In this document: piece after piece, positions 54,306 through 64,000 of the stretch
Layout of the letters: each line of letters begins with the position of its first letter
Numbering within the stretch: position 1 is the first letter of the stretch
NCBI GenBank assembly: GCA_021029095.1
Contig: JAJOHG010000063.1
Span: 62,001 to 126,000 of the forward strand
Source of the DNA: Phellopilus nigrolimitatus
Lineage: Eukaryota > Basidiomycota > Agaricomycetes > Hymenochaetales > Hymenochaetaceae
Direction of reading: 5' to 3'
DNA: 64,000 nucleotides
Translations under genes and position numbers: made by a program
The notes under the pieces: model-generated
What the model was told of the DNA's origin: nothing
Database searches by the model: none
Seen by the model: the letters and a program-made list of their open reading frames with translations, nothing else

Positions 54306-54945
54306 AAGGTGCTGCGACGTCGGCTTGAAGAAAATGTAAAATAGTGCCGTACAGCTTTGCGTGGAGAACAAAAAAGAATCAAATACGCGATTTCGTGTAG
54401 ATTTGCTCATTATCGTTGGGAGTGTTCTCGCCGAGAACGGTCGAATTAACTCGTCTCTTCAGACCTAATAAGATGTGCATGTACTTGAAGATGGAATATA
54501 AGTAGTGAGCGCTTGAACAGAGGATTTTATTTACCTCCGCGGTTGCTGTAGTCACGTGGTGCACATTGATGGAGGTCAAACTGTGATGATGTCAGCAGAT
54601 ATTTCCTATTCCGATTCCACCCATCCCTCGTCGTTCCATCACCACTTCAGCGACGGCAAAGGCTGAAGCGTCACTTTACCTCCTCCTCGCTCTTTCTAAA
54701 AGGATCGCACCTCAAGTCGCTCGCTTTCCTTTAATCTTCAGCCTCTTCGTTATCTATCTTTATCTTTTTTCCTAGGGCTTTACTTCACTCGAATCACACT
54801 GCAGGTTCAGTCAAACTCGGACACGAGCTAATAGCGTTTGCGCTGTTCTTTGTTTATAGTGAGCTATTTACTTCTGCTACATCTTCGTATGGGTTACTCA
54901 GCTCTAATTTTGCTCAGAAAATTTCGGTTGCATCACAGAACAGAT
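54306..54945. other. intergenic and 5' region of the SH3-RA gene
   Basis: 3' flank of the peptidase, then a pyrimidine-rich promoter/leader (from about 54640). A 5' UTR intron ending at CACAG (54937) or nearby is possible. No separate gene seen. Confidence 0.4.
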
Positions 54946-57900
54946 ATGCAGGTGCACACAGACCGGCGTCCACGACGCCAGGACACCTTCGACCTCCGCA
55001 ACCAGATCCACCCCGACGATACTGTGCATGCCCACCAGCACTACGCCCAGGTTGGCCTCACGTCCGACTCCGAGCACTCGGTAATGGAGGATTCGTCTGA
55101 CGCGGATGGCGAGGACGTCGGGCAGGACTCCATGGATGTCCTGGAAAACTCGTACGGCGCAGAGCGTGACCACGACGTCGATCCGGACGGGCACGAATCG
55201 GACGACGCCATCGGCGACTACATGTCCGACTCGTCCTCCTCGCTCTCCATTCCGAACGAGTCGATCGACTTCGACCTCGTATACTCGCTCACCAATTTCG
55301 CGGCGACGGTCGAAGGACAGGCGAGCGTCGTTAAGGGTGACAGCTTATTCCTGATGGACGACAGCAACAGCTACTGGTGGCTAGTTCGCGTACTCAAGAC
55401 GCAGGAGGTCGGCTACATCCCCGCCGAGAACATCGAGACACCCTTTGAAAGGCTCGCACGGCTTAACAGGCATCGGAATGTCGATGTACGTGGCTACTAG
55501 TTTTACAGGGAATATCTACTGAACACGCTACAGCTCGCCTCCGCGACCCAAGCCGAAATGGACAGCGTGAATCCTGCTGCCGCCAAATCCACGCGCAACC
55601 GCAATCGCGTGCACATTGCCCCCGTCCCGGAAACTGATGCAGGCGAAAAGCGCGCCGTTGCATTCAGGCCGTCATCCAGCGTCTTCCGCTATCCGCCGGC
55701 AGTTTGGAATGAAGAGGACGAAGAAGCAGACGAGGAGTGGGATGATGATGACATCGAGGTCGAGGACGCGCCTGTCAAGGACGAGACGGGCCAAGTTACT
55801 GCCGGGGATGGGGATATCGTGCAGATCGACAGGGAAAATGACGAGCAGGCTCCGGCCGCGCAAAAACAGAATGAGGATGTACCTATGACTTGGGAGGGGC
55901 CAGACAACGGTCCTCAAGCGAGCGTCCCCGCCGCGCTCCGCCCCGGCGACGCGGGAATCGTCGCTGCGCAGAGCTCTGCAGATGTGCAGCCCCAGCAACA
56001 GGTCAAAGCCGAGCCCCAGCAGCAACTCCGGAGCCAGACGTCTCGCGAGCGCTTGCTCGCGCAACAGGAATCTCAAGCTCAGGTACAGCAGGACGCCGAT
56101 CGTCTCAAAGCCGCCCAGCAGGGCCGGGATACGAGCCCGATGCTTATCGATCCCGCAGAGGTTACCGAGACGAAGAAGCTCGTCATCACGCCGTCTGTCG
56201 CACGCGACGAGCCCGCTGCGCAGCCGAAGCCGCAGCAGACCCAGAAGTCGGGACCTGGACCGCTGCTACCGAGTGCGATTATCGAGAAGCGTCAGCAGGA
56301 GCTCGAACAAGAGCGCAAGCGGACGCGAGAGGAGATCGAAGCTGCCGAGGAAGCGGCGCGAAAACGTGCGACGAAGGGACGGGAACTGGGTCACGGTCCG
56401 CCACCTGCACAGCAGCAAAAGGAGATCGTGCGCTCTGCAAGTCAGGAGACACGTTCCTCCGTTGGTTCAGGAGGGAGCGGCAACGGGAAGCTGCGCAAGG
56501 AGCGGATTGACAAGGAAAAAGAGGCCGAGGAGAGCGAGAAGGACGGAAAGGAGAAGAAAAAGAAGAGTGGCGTGTTCGCTGGCCTCTTCGGACGCAAGAA
56601 GGACAAAGAAAAGAGCGGCAAAGCATCGATAGAGAATATGGCGGCTGTCGCGGCCGCAGATACCCGCCATTCGGAAGACTCTGGCGTGTCGAGTGTTCAT
56701 TCTCAAGGGCAGACGCAATTAACGGCTTCCCCACTGGAGAACGGCCGTGGGGCACATTCGCCCGGACCAGGCGTGCGTCCTCAACCTCAGCAGCGCAGTA
56801 CATCGTCGCCCGTCCAGCAGCAAGCAGCTCAGCAAACTCAGTCTCCATACTCTCAGGCAGTATCTCCGCCGCCCCAAACCCAGTCTACTCAGCAGCAGCC
56901 ACAACCCGTTTCTTTACTACGTGAACGTGACCAGCAGCAGCAAGCGCTGTATCAGCAGTACCTCAAGCGGTCGCCCTCCTCGCCTCCTGACCAACCGTCC
57001 TATGCGACGCAGTCCGCGTCGCTCGTCATGCCCACGCAGGGTCTACTTAACAGCTCGCCCAACAACTCTGGATTCGGCTTGGGGCTGGCGCCCGTGAATG
57101 CCTCCTTCCGCACCCAGGGGGGCCGACCGGGCTCGCTCCTACTGTCTCCCGCGTCTGGTGCCGACGGTCAGAGCGGCTTTGGCGTGCCGGAGCTCAGCGT
57201 TATTCGCGTGTTTGCTGGGGTTAACCTGCAGAGTGATGCGACTTTCAAGACCGTGCTCCTCAACACGTCCACGAGTGCGTCTGAGCTCGTGCGTCAGGCG
57301 ATGCAGCGCTTCCGCCTCGCGGCAGGCGAAGATGCCAAGGACTACTACCTGACAGTAAAGCAGGTAGAAGGCTCGAGCTTGAAGCTGAACCCCGAGGAGA
57401 AACCACTGGGCGTCTTCGAGCAGCTCGTGGAGGAGGCGATGGAGATGCCGAAGGTCAAGCGGAGCAGCATGGGCAGCATCAGCTCTATTGCCAGCAACCT
57501 TTCGGCACATCCGGCGATTCGAAAACTACCGATGAACGACTTTACGGACGACTCTGCCGTCAAGTTCTATCTGAACCGGCGTGGTGGGGAGGAGGATGGT
57601 GGGCTGCCATACGATGACGAAGACTCCCTTGCCGCCGACACCACCCTCAGTGGTGATAGCGATACGTCTCTAGTCATTCCGCGCAGCAACTTCCGCTCGG
57701 CTGCGAGTGCAGGGCTCAATAGTGTCAGTCCGGAAAGGTTCAGTTCGCCGTCTGTTCGATTTGCACTACAGCTTGCCATTCTCCCAGATGAGTTACCAGA
57801 CAACATGGTCTTCGACCCGCATACGGAGGCGATCGTTTTCAAGGAGACGCTGCGCGACAGATCGCAATCAAGTGCTACTGTTAACCCAGGAATCTCTCAA

Positions 57901-59489
57901 AACCAGCGGAAAAAGTTCTTCAATTTCCCGAAAAATATCACCGTGGCAGAGGTTATCGAGCTCGGTTTGGAACGGTTCGGTATATTGGAGGGTGTTGTTG
58001 ACGGCGGCGATGAAGTGGAAGATAAGCTTACGAAGAGGCGTAGCTCGTCTCGGGTTCGTTACACTTTGGCCGTTCAAGTCGATGGGCAAGGTAGGCTTTT
58101 TTTTTTCGAGTTACAAAAAAAGAGCTTCAAATTGCTGACGATGTGGATTGCAGAACGTGAACTACCACCTTCGAGCAAGGTCGTTGATGCGTTCCCTCGC
58201 CCGCCTATTTATAGACGGTCCGGAGAACTGAAGCGTCGTTCCGTGGATTCTGCCCAACTTCTCCTTGGTACAATGGATGATATACAGGAGGATGACCCTG
58301 TGTTCGTCCTTCGGCGTGCAGTCGCATATCGAGCGACTTCTACATCGCGTCACCACCGCCTCTCTGCGCCTCTTGATGAGCTCGCTTTGTCGCATCTGCA
58401 CCGTGATTCTTCTGCGTCTGATTCGAGTGCTGGAGGTCCTGAGGAGCCGAAGTCCCGCCAGCCTTCACGGCAGGAAATCATTGCTGCTCAGAGGGCAGCG
58501 TCCAGGGCAAATCAAAAGGCCATGCTTTCGACACAGGCTAATGCTCAGCGCGGAGTCGACGTCATGCTTCCAGACAAAGGCATGCTTCGTAGCCAGAGAT
58601 ATGACACAGACAACAGAATGCGATATTCGTACGTGCAGCCCGATGGCGAGACATACGACATCAGCGACATTGTGGAAGAGGAATTCAAAGTTTCTGATTC
58701 CACACGCTCCATGACGACGTCGAGTTCCTCGGGCTCAACGAATGACCTGCTTAGTGGAGTCTTGAACGGCGCGCAGCCGAATGCGTTGATCAACCGGGTA
58801 CTCAGCAAAATCAATGGCATGAACGGGCCTGTGTCGCAATCGAACTCGGCGTCGACATTCCGGTCATCACCTTCAATGTACTCTGAGGATACCCAGAGCG
58901 ACGGCGGGAGTCGAGCGGCGACGCCGACCGCTTCAACAGTCGCTGCGCTGCGGTCGGCAGCCCCGACAACCACTAAGGACGCCGAAGCGAGCAGATCGCG
59001 TTCCGTGACGCCAACGGCCGCTGGGCCAGCATCTAATCAGACGCACCGCTACCAGCCTTCGATCGAGTCAGTCATGTCTGATACATCTGACTACCGGACT
59101 GCGGCATCCGGGACGCCCCTTGCGATGGCGTCTACTCGCGCGATGCTGAGTCCTTCTCCTCCGCCTCCGCCTAAGAAACCTCGTATCCCGAAGGATGAAT
59201 TTGGCCTCACGGAGATGCTCGCAATCATCGACTCGAGGGCAATGCTGAACAAGCCACCGCCACCGCCACCGTTGGACGAAGTAGACAAGCTGTTTTTTGG
59301 TTCGAACTTGGATGCAGAAAAAATGCATCCTCAAATTCGCGATGTGTATGCAGGCACATTCAAGAAAATGAAGGAGCTGGATGCAGTTAGTACTAGTTTC
59401 TTCTCACTTGGCATTTAACCGTTGCTCACTTTTCTTGTTCTATGTAGGAACTTGAGACTCTCTTGCAGAAATCTTTACGACTCTTTTAA
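54946..59489 (+). CDS. large SH3 plus Ras-association domain protein, probable cell-polarity factor
   Basis: 1456 aa by this model: exons 54946-55485, 55534-58090, 58154-59385, 59448-59489. Acidic N terminus, then an SH3 domain (residues about 105-165: FDLVYSLTNFAATVEGQASV, DDSNSYWWLVRVLKTQEVGY, IPAENIETPFERLARLNRHR). A long Gln/Pro/charged disordered part and Lys/Glu coiled region follow (ERKRTREEIEAAEEAARKRA). A Ras-association-like domain lies at about 57190-57570 (LSVIRVFAGVNLQSDATFKT...VKFYLNRR). C-terminal SPSPPPPPKKPRIPKDEFGL and a conserved tail (GTFKKMKELDA, ELETLLQKSLRLF). The intron at 58091-58153 is 63 nt and stop-free, so unspliced reading also stays open. A scaffold linking a small GTPase to polarity or actin partners is inferred. 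The start codon is uncertain. Confidence 0.8.
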
Positions 59490-60162
59490 ATAACTCGGTT
59501 TTTTCAGTCGCTATCGTCCGCCTTTGGAACCCCTATTTATGTATTTATTGTATTTGGATTTACTATTTATCGTCGAACAGGCTATCTAATGATCATTTTC
59601 GTTGGCTTTACTATCGTGGGTCTACCAAAGACTCTTCCGTCGATAAGTAAAATTCCAGGTGGATAAGGAGCCAATTCTGGCCCATCTTAGTATCTATCGT
59701 TGGTGTCTAGGTTAAATTATAGAAATAAAAAGGCATTCGCCTCCCCGCGATAAGGGAAGTCGGTTCCGGCACGAGATGTCGCGTCGTCGAGTTGTCATTC
59801 ACCATTGCCTATAGTATGCTGCTAGCTCAACTCACACAAAAAACCAGTTAACAAGTCCATAATGTACGTTATAATATAGTTAAAGCATAGATAACGCACT
59901 GAAACACTGTTTGAACTCTTTTTAGCCTGAACAAGGGGAACCGTCTTCCTTCTTTAGGGAGGCGAAGACTTTTCTGACCCATCTGTAAATCCCGAAAAAG
60001 ATCTCTTCTTTGTTGCTTGTCATTTGGGATCAGTGAGAACTAGTCTGGCACCGAAGTTCTGCCCTAGTAGCCTTACTAATCACGAAAAACAGTCGAACAA
60101 TCAAGAATTTTGTCTAATCGCATGCTTCCTTTTGAGCAAGAGGAAGAATCCACAGTTGAATG
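59490..60162. other. intergenic, nothing recognised
   Basis: 3' flanks of two convergent genes. AT-rich, no gene or repeat seen. Confidence 0.5.
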
Positions 60163-62477
60163 CTACGAGTCTACACGAACACGTAAGCCCTCCGCTATGC
60201 ATTGAACAATCGACTCCCTCGCTATAAACCCTTCATGCTCAATCGCGCGATCCATCATTGCGCTGTTGTCGATCGAGATGTCCTGCAAAACTCGGTTGCC
60301 GCACCTCCAACGAGACAGGATCATCTCTTCTAGGCTTGTCACAGGTGTTTCTCTCCGGTCTCCGTATTGAAGAGTTATTGAACGAAGGAGTGGACAAATA
60401 TCCGAGTTCGTTTCTGAACGGAGACGGAGAGCATTGGATGAGTTCTGCGAGATATGGAGAGCGCCGTGAACAAGAATGACCTCCAGAGAAGGCAGCATTC
60501 GAAGGGCTCTTATGAGACATTCCTCGCTTTCTCCGCCTTGTGCAGAATCCATTGTTATCTGCGAGGCCATTAGAAAACTCTGCAAAGGAGGGCGCGAACG
60601 ATGCACGAATCGTTCGAAGGACCACCACGTATGTACACTGCTAGTTGCGATGCGTGGTATTTCTATTGTCAACTTCTCGAGCGAGGGTAGTGTAAGCACT
60701 TCAAACACTTGTCCGATTATATCAGCTCGATGTTCATTCTCCCAAGGCCTCAAAATAAGTTGGCGAAGACGGCGCAAGCATATGGGAGGATTCCGCTGCA
60801 ACACTTCATGCGAGGCCGTGAACACCCTGAATTTAGCAAATTCCAGGAACGGGGCACAGCGCATAAGTAGCAAGTAAAGGTCCAATGAGGAGGTGGATCT
60901 GGTATTGTCATCGATGTCCACCGTCTGCAGATGCGGCAGAATGGACGAGCAGGGTGCCAGCTGGACATCCCCCCAGAGACGGAGGCTGCGGAGTTGGGTC
61001 GATTGCGAGATATCTACGAGAATCTTCGGAAGTTGTTCGTCCCAACCATACTGCCAATCGATGAACAGTGCCTCCAACAATGGCATATTCGCGAGTCGGC
61101 GGTGGCTTTCTTCGAGACTGCTAGGTAGTGTTCTCAAAGGCCGGGTCAGACCCGTGCTGACCCGGGGTCGACCACTGACCTGACCCGCGGGTCAGGTCAC
61201 TAGCGGGTCAGGTCAAGCTGGGCCGTTGCTGGGCCGGGTCAAGGTCAGCATCCGCCAGAATTTCCCGACCCGCCTCGACCCCCGACCGACCTTGACCTGA
61301 CCCGTGACCCGGAAGTACTTGAGAGGTAGACAAGAGCATATTGTAAGCTGTGAAAGCTTGAGAAATTTCCGACCCAAGTCCACTCGGATATGTACTATCC
61401 TAAACCAGGCATAAATTTAAGTTCTTTTGTGACAAATATACTGCATATGGTACTTGCAGTTTTGTGTCACTGCTTACAAAGCTAAGGCTGCACCAAGTTG
61501 AATATGGCTTTCTAGCTTCCTCAAGAAAAGGGAACTTTTGTATTAGCATTTTATTGTGATGAGTGTCTTATAAAGTGCAAATGGCATCTATAAAATATTT
61601 TTTGGTGAACATTTTGTGAAAAAAATATGTTTACTTGCAGGTCGGTGGCCGGCCCCGGGTCGACCCTGACCTGACCTGCTGGGTCAGGTCAGCTGCGGGT
61701 CACAGCGGGTCAGGTCAAGGTCAGCTAAAACTCAGAAAATCCCGACCTGGCCAGGTCAGGGTCGGGTGGAAAAGTGCTCTGACCTGGCCCGACCTGACCT
61801 TTGAGAACACTACTGCTAGGTGCTCCCCCTTCGAGACGAAGTTTTACAATGTTCCATCTCTCGTGATGATCCAGTATCGTTGCTACAAACCTGGTGGTGG
61901 CTTCTTTAAAGAACATGAATCTTCTTCTTCGTTCCTTCACTTGCTCCAAGCGAATCAACGTGTGAGCCTCAATATCTCTCGTGGTGATGATATGTAAAGG
62001 AGCATTCGCAGATCGGCGAAGCCAGAGCGCCCATGCAGCACTGACTGTCGCAAAATTGACATCAAGGTTGGTACCGTTCGCGTCATCATCCATTCTAGCT
62101 TGTTCCGTCGAGGAAAGCAGAGGGGGGTGGGGGTTTTCAATGAAGAATGATGCCCACAGGCTCGGACAACTCAATACAAGGTGCCGCCAGTAGCGACAAA
62201 CCAGGGAGAAGTTGAGAGGGGAAGTGGTGCGCGACGCAAATGTAAGATCAACAGGCAGACAGTCCGCAAAGACCATGAGCAGGATATCTGGGTGATAGAG
62301 ACATTTCGATGTTTGGCGCGCCTCGAGATCCTGCGACAATGTCACCAGACGCCCTGCCGGTGGTCCTTGTTCGCAAGACTCTGGCAACGTAATCAGAGGC
62401 TGCTGACTGTCAGCATGGTCCTCTAGAGACTCCATGATTTGTCGTAAGACAAAATCAGATCGACAGTAGTAGAGCAT
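60163..62477 (-). pseudogene. F-box/leucine-rich-repeat-like gene split by a transposon
   Basis: N-terminal part (62477 down to 61813): MLYYCRSDFVLRQIMESLED, then the F-box YHPDILLMVFADCLPVDLTF...PLNFSLVCRYWRHLVLSCPS, and KLRLEGGAPSS. C-terminal part (61125 down to 60163): LEESHRRLANMPLLEALFID and leucine-rich scaffold such as SLEKLTIEIPRIA and PSLEVILVHGALHI, ending GLRVRVDS. The two parts are separated by a 687-bp element at 61126-61812 that duplicated 8 bp. Ignoring the element and one duplicate, the frame runs straight through (GAPSS-LEESHRR). Basidiomycetes have many F-box genes of this kind, putative substrate adaptors of SCF ubiquitin ligases. The coding frame is otherwise intact, so the insertion is probably recent. 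Confidence 0.85.
61126..61812. mobile_element. hAT-type MITE inserted in the F-box gene
   Basis: 687 bp. Inverted ends TAGTGTTCTCAAAGG...CCTTTGAGAACACTA; perfect 8-bp target duplication CTGCTAGG at 61118-61125 and 61813-61820. An 8-bp duplication with (C/T)A-type ends is the mark of the hAT superfamily. Both subterminal zones are packed with short GGGTCA/GGTCA motifs in both orientations (61140-61310, 61635-61800), around an AT-rich core. No transposase. Confidence 0.92.
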
Positions 62478-62781
62478 GTCATGAAGTCTGCGGACGAATC
62501 AGATACGCAACTTTCATCATCACGTGCACATAACGCGTAAACAATTTGTACAATGTAAATAAATGTTGATGCCCTCGAAGCCCAATGATATCTTTCCTAA
62601 TCATAATCTCGAATGCTGTTGCCTATGCCATGATCCACTTTCCTCGAAGTTGCAGCCAGAATAAGTATATCATTAACAATGAAGAATAAGTAAGTATCCG
62701 AAAAAGGCCGCTCCGTATGCATTCAATTTAACGAACAGACAACAGCTTTCCCTCCTCAAAAACCAAAGAGACAACGAAAAA
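62478..62781. other. intergenic, nothing recognised
   Basis: Short spacer between the F-box gene promoter and the 3' end of the lactonase-like gene. Confidence 0.5.
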
Positions 62782-64000
62782 TCAGAAACTTTCAAGATCA
62801 AGCGCTTTGGACGCAGTCTCCGCAAGGTAGATTGTCGTCTCTGCGAGTATGACGATACGCCCGTCGCCCGCAAGAACCATGTTCGAGGACGTCGTGCCGA
62901 GGAAGATCTTCCCGATGAGTTCGCCTGTCGGGTTCCACACCTGCACGCCATCGCCCGTCCCACAGTATACGTTCCCGTTCGCGTCGACCTGTATGCCATC
63001 CGGGATGCCGGTGTCGACGTACGCGAACACGCGTCGGTTCGCGAAGGCCTGCGTCGTGGGGTGGACGTCGAACGCGTATCTGACGGCGAGGAACGGAAAA
63101 TAAGAAAAAAGACAACATGGCATGTAAAATTGTCCTTACATCGTCGCGGGCTTGGTCTGGTTTGTCACGAAGCCCAGCGCACCCGTGTCCGTGCTTTGCA
63201 TACGACGCACGTCAGTTCGCGCCTCGGTGCGCCCAGGGGACAATGCACTTACACAAACGCGGTTTTTCCGTCCCCGGTGAACGCAACTCCGTTGGGCAGG
63301 TCGAAGCCATCCGCGACGACGCGCAGCGAGCCCGTGTCGGGGTCGAGGCGGTACACATGGTTCGGGAGGGCCGGCACGGGCCGGAAGCCTTGCAAATATC
63401 CATACCTGTCGAACCCTTCAGTCAGTTTCCTCTCGATGGCTTGCAACAAAAACAGCGGACTGACGTGACGTCCGTGAAAAAGACCTTCCCGCTCGTCGGG
63501 TGCACCTTAACGTCGTTGAGCGAGTTGAACTGCCGCCCGAAGAAGTTATCGACTAGCACGGTGACATTGTACGGCGGAGCCGGGTGCACGCGCACGAGAC
63601 CCCCCGGGAGCGTGGGGCCCCGCCCTTCCGTAGTGAGCAGTATCTCTCCGCGGAAAGGCGTTCCGCCGTTCCCCATCTGGACCGAGTCGGCCAGCGGGAT
63701 CTGTGGGCAGACGGCTGAGCAAGATTGGGGAAGGAAGAAGAACGACACGCACCTTCGTGTAATTCACGAGCCCGCCCGCCTTGATCGCAGGGTCTCCCAA
63801 CGATATTTTCGAGACCTGATTGTTCTGGTCCAAACCGCTCATGCCGAGCTTCCCCCCGGCGTTGCTCACGAAGAACACCTCGTCCGTCGCGGAGACCCAC
63901 GTGGGCGCCTCGTGCGCGAACGCGAAGGACGCGTTTCGCGCGATCGCACGGACAGAAGGTGTCGGGCCGAGGATGTCGAGGAAGTCGCGCGAGAAGATCT
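62782..64000 (-). CDS. SMP-30/gluconolactonase-like protein (5' end outside window)
   Basis: Beta-propeller lactonase family, partial: the start lies beyond the right edge. Exons read on the minus strand: FLDILGPTPSVRAIARNASF, EAPTWVSATDEVFFVSNAGG, ISLGDPAIKAGGLVNYTK; then LADSVQMGNGGTPFRGEILL, GGLVRVHPAPPYNVTVLVDN and FNSLNDVKVHPTSGKVFFTD; then YGYLQGFRPVPALPNHVYRL, DPDTGSLRVVADGFDLPNGV; finally YAFDVHPTTQAFANRRVFAY, DGIQVDANGNVYCGTGDGVQ and a C terminus SKALDLESF. SLNDV, DLPNGV and DGIQVDANGNVY are the metal- and substrate-site motifs of the SMP-30/strictosidine-synthase-like fold. Family members hydrolyse lactones; the substrate here is unknown. Confidence 0.88.

Overview
The window looks like nuclear DNA of a basidiomycete fungus, probably an Agaricomycete. 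This rests on many short introns (about 50-75 nt, GT-AG with a few GC-AG), basidiomycete-like gene architectures (Hsp12, S53 peptidase, SH3-RA protein, GT69, SNF5 with a C-terminal GATA-like finger), two tRNA-Glu(CTC) genes and several DNA-transposon families. I cannot name the species from sequence alone.

Layout. 0.36-4.0 kb and 16.5-19.6 kb: two related Helitron-like elements in inverted orientation. Each carries GC-rich, decayed, intron-containing pieces of unrelated host genes: SNF5 plus an unidentified gene in the first, NUP107 joined to a GT69 mannosyltransferase in the second. 4-16.5 kb: a quieter AT-rich stretch with two diverged zinc-finger-like paralogs facing each other, two tRNA-Glu genes facing each other, a Tc1/mariner-type MITE and one conserved fungal gene. 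20-24.4 kb: normal genes, namely ribosomal protein uL14 (Rpl23), a secreted repeat protein and an Hsp12-type stress protein.

24.7-47.4 kb: a rearranged, amplified block. Its ancestral parts appear to be an SDR reductase gene (GRE2/dihydroflavonol-reductase type) and a mitochondrial dicarboxylate carrier gene (DIC1 type). There are two intact SDR copies and two SDR fragments, and one intact carrier plus five carrier fragments, in alternating orientation. Interspersed are five copies of an unrecognised small gene (128-142 aa, here called G) with conserved promoter and 5' UTR intron, three full copies and one partial copy of a roughly 600-bp spacer (F), and further captured gene pieces (a GATA factor; YTM1 joined to HSP70). 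MITEs lie at several block junctions.

47.4-64 kb: mostly ordinary gene space. It holds an RS-rich protein and an RBM18-like RRM protein divergently transcribed from a 203-bp promoter, a secreted S53 sedolisin peptidase, a large SH3 plus Ras-association polarity-type protein, an F-box gene split by a 687-bp hAT-type MITE with a perfect 8-bp target duplication, and the 3' part of an SMP-30/gluconolactonase-like gene running off the right edge.

The most unusual features are the gene-fragment-capturing elements, the five-copy G gene family, and the inverted/direct amplification of the SDR-carrier locus with shared illegitimate junctions. All assignments come from reading translations and motifs by eye; no database search was possible.
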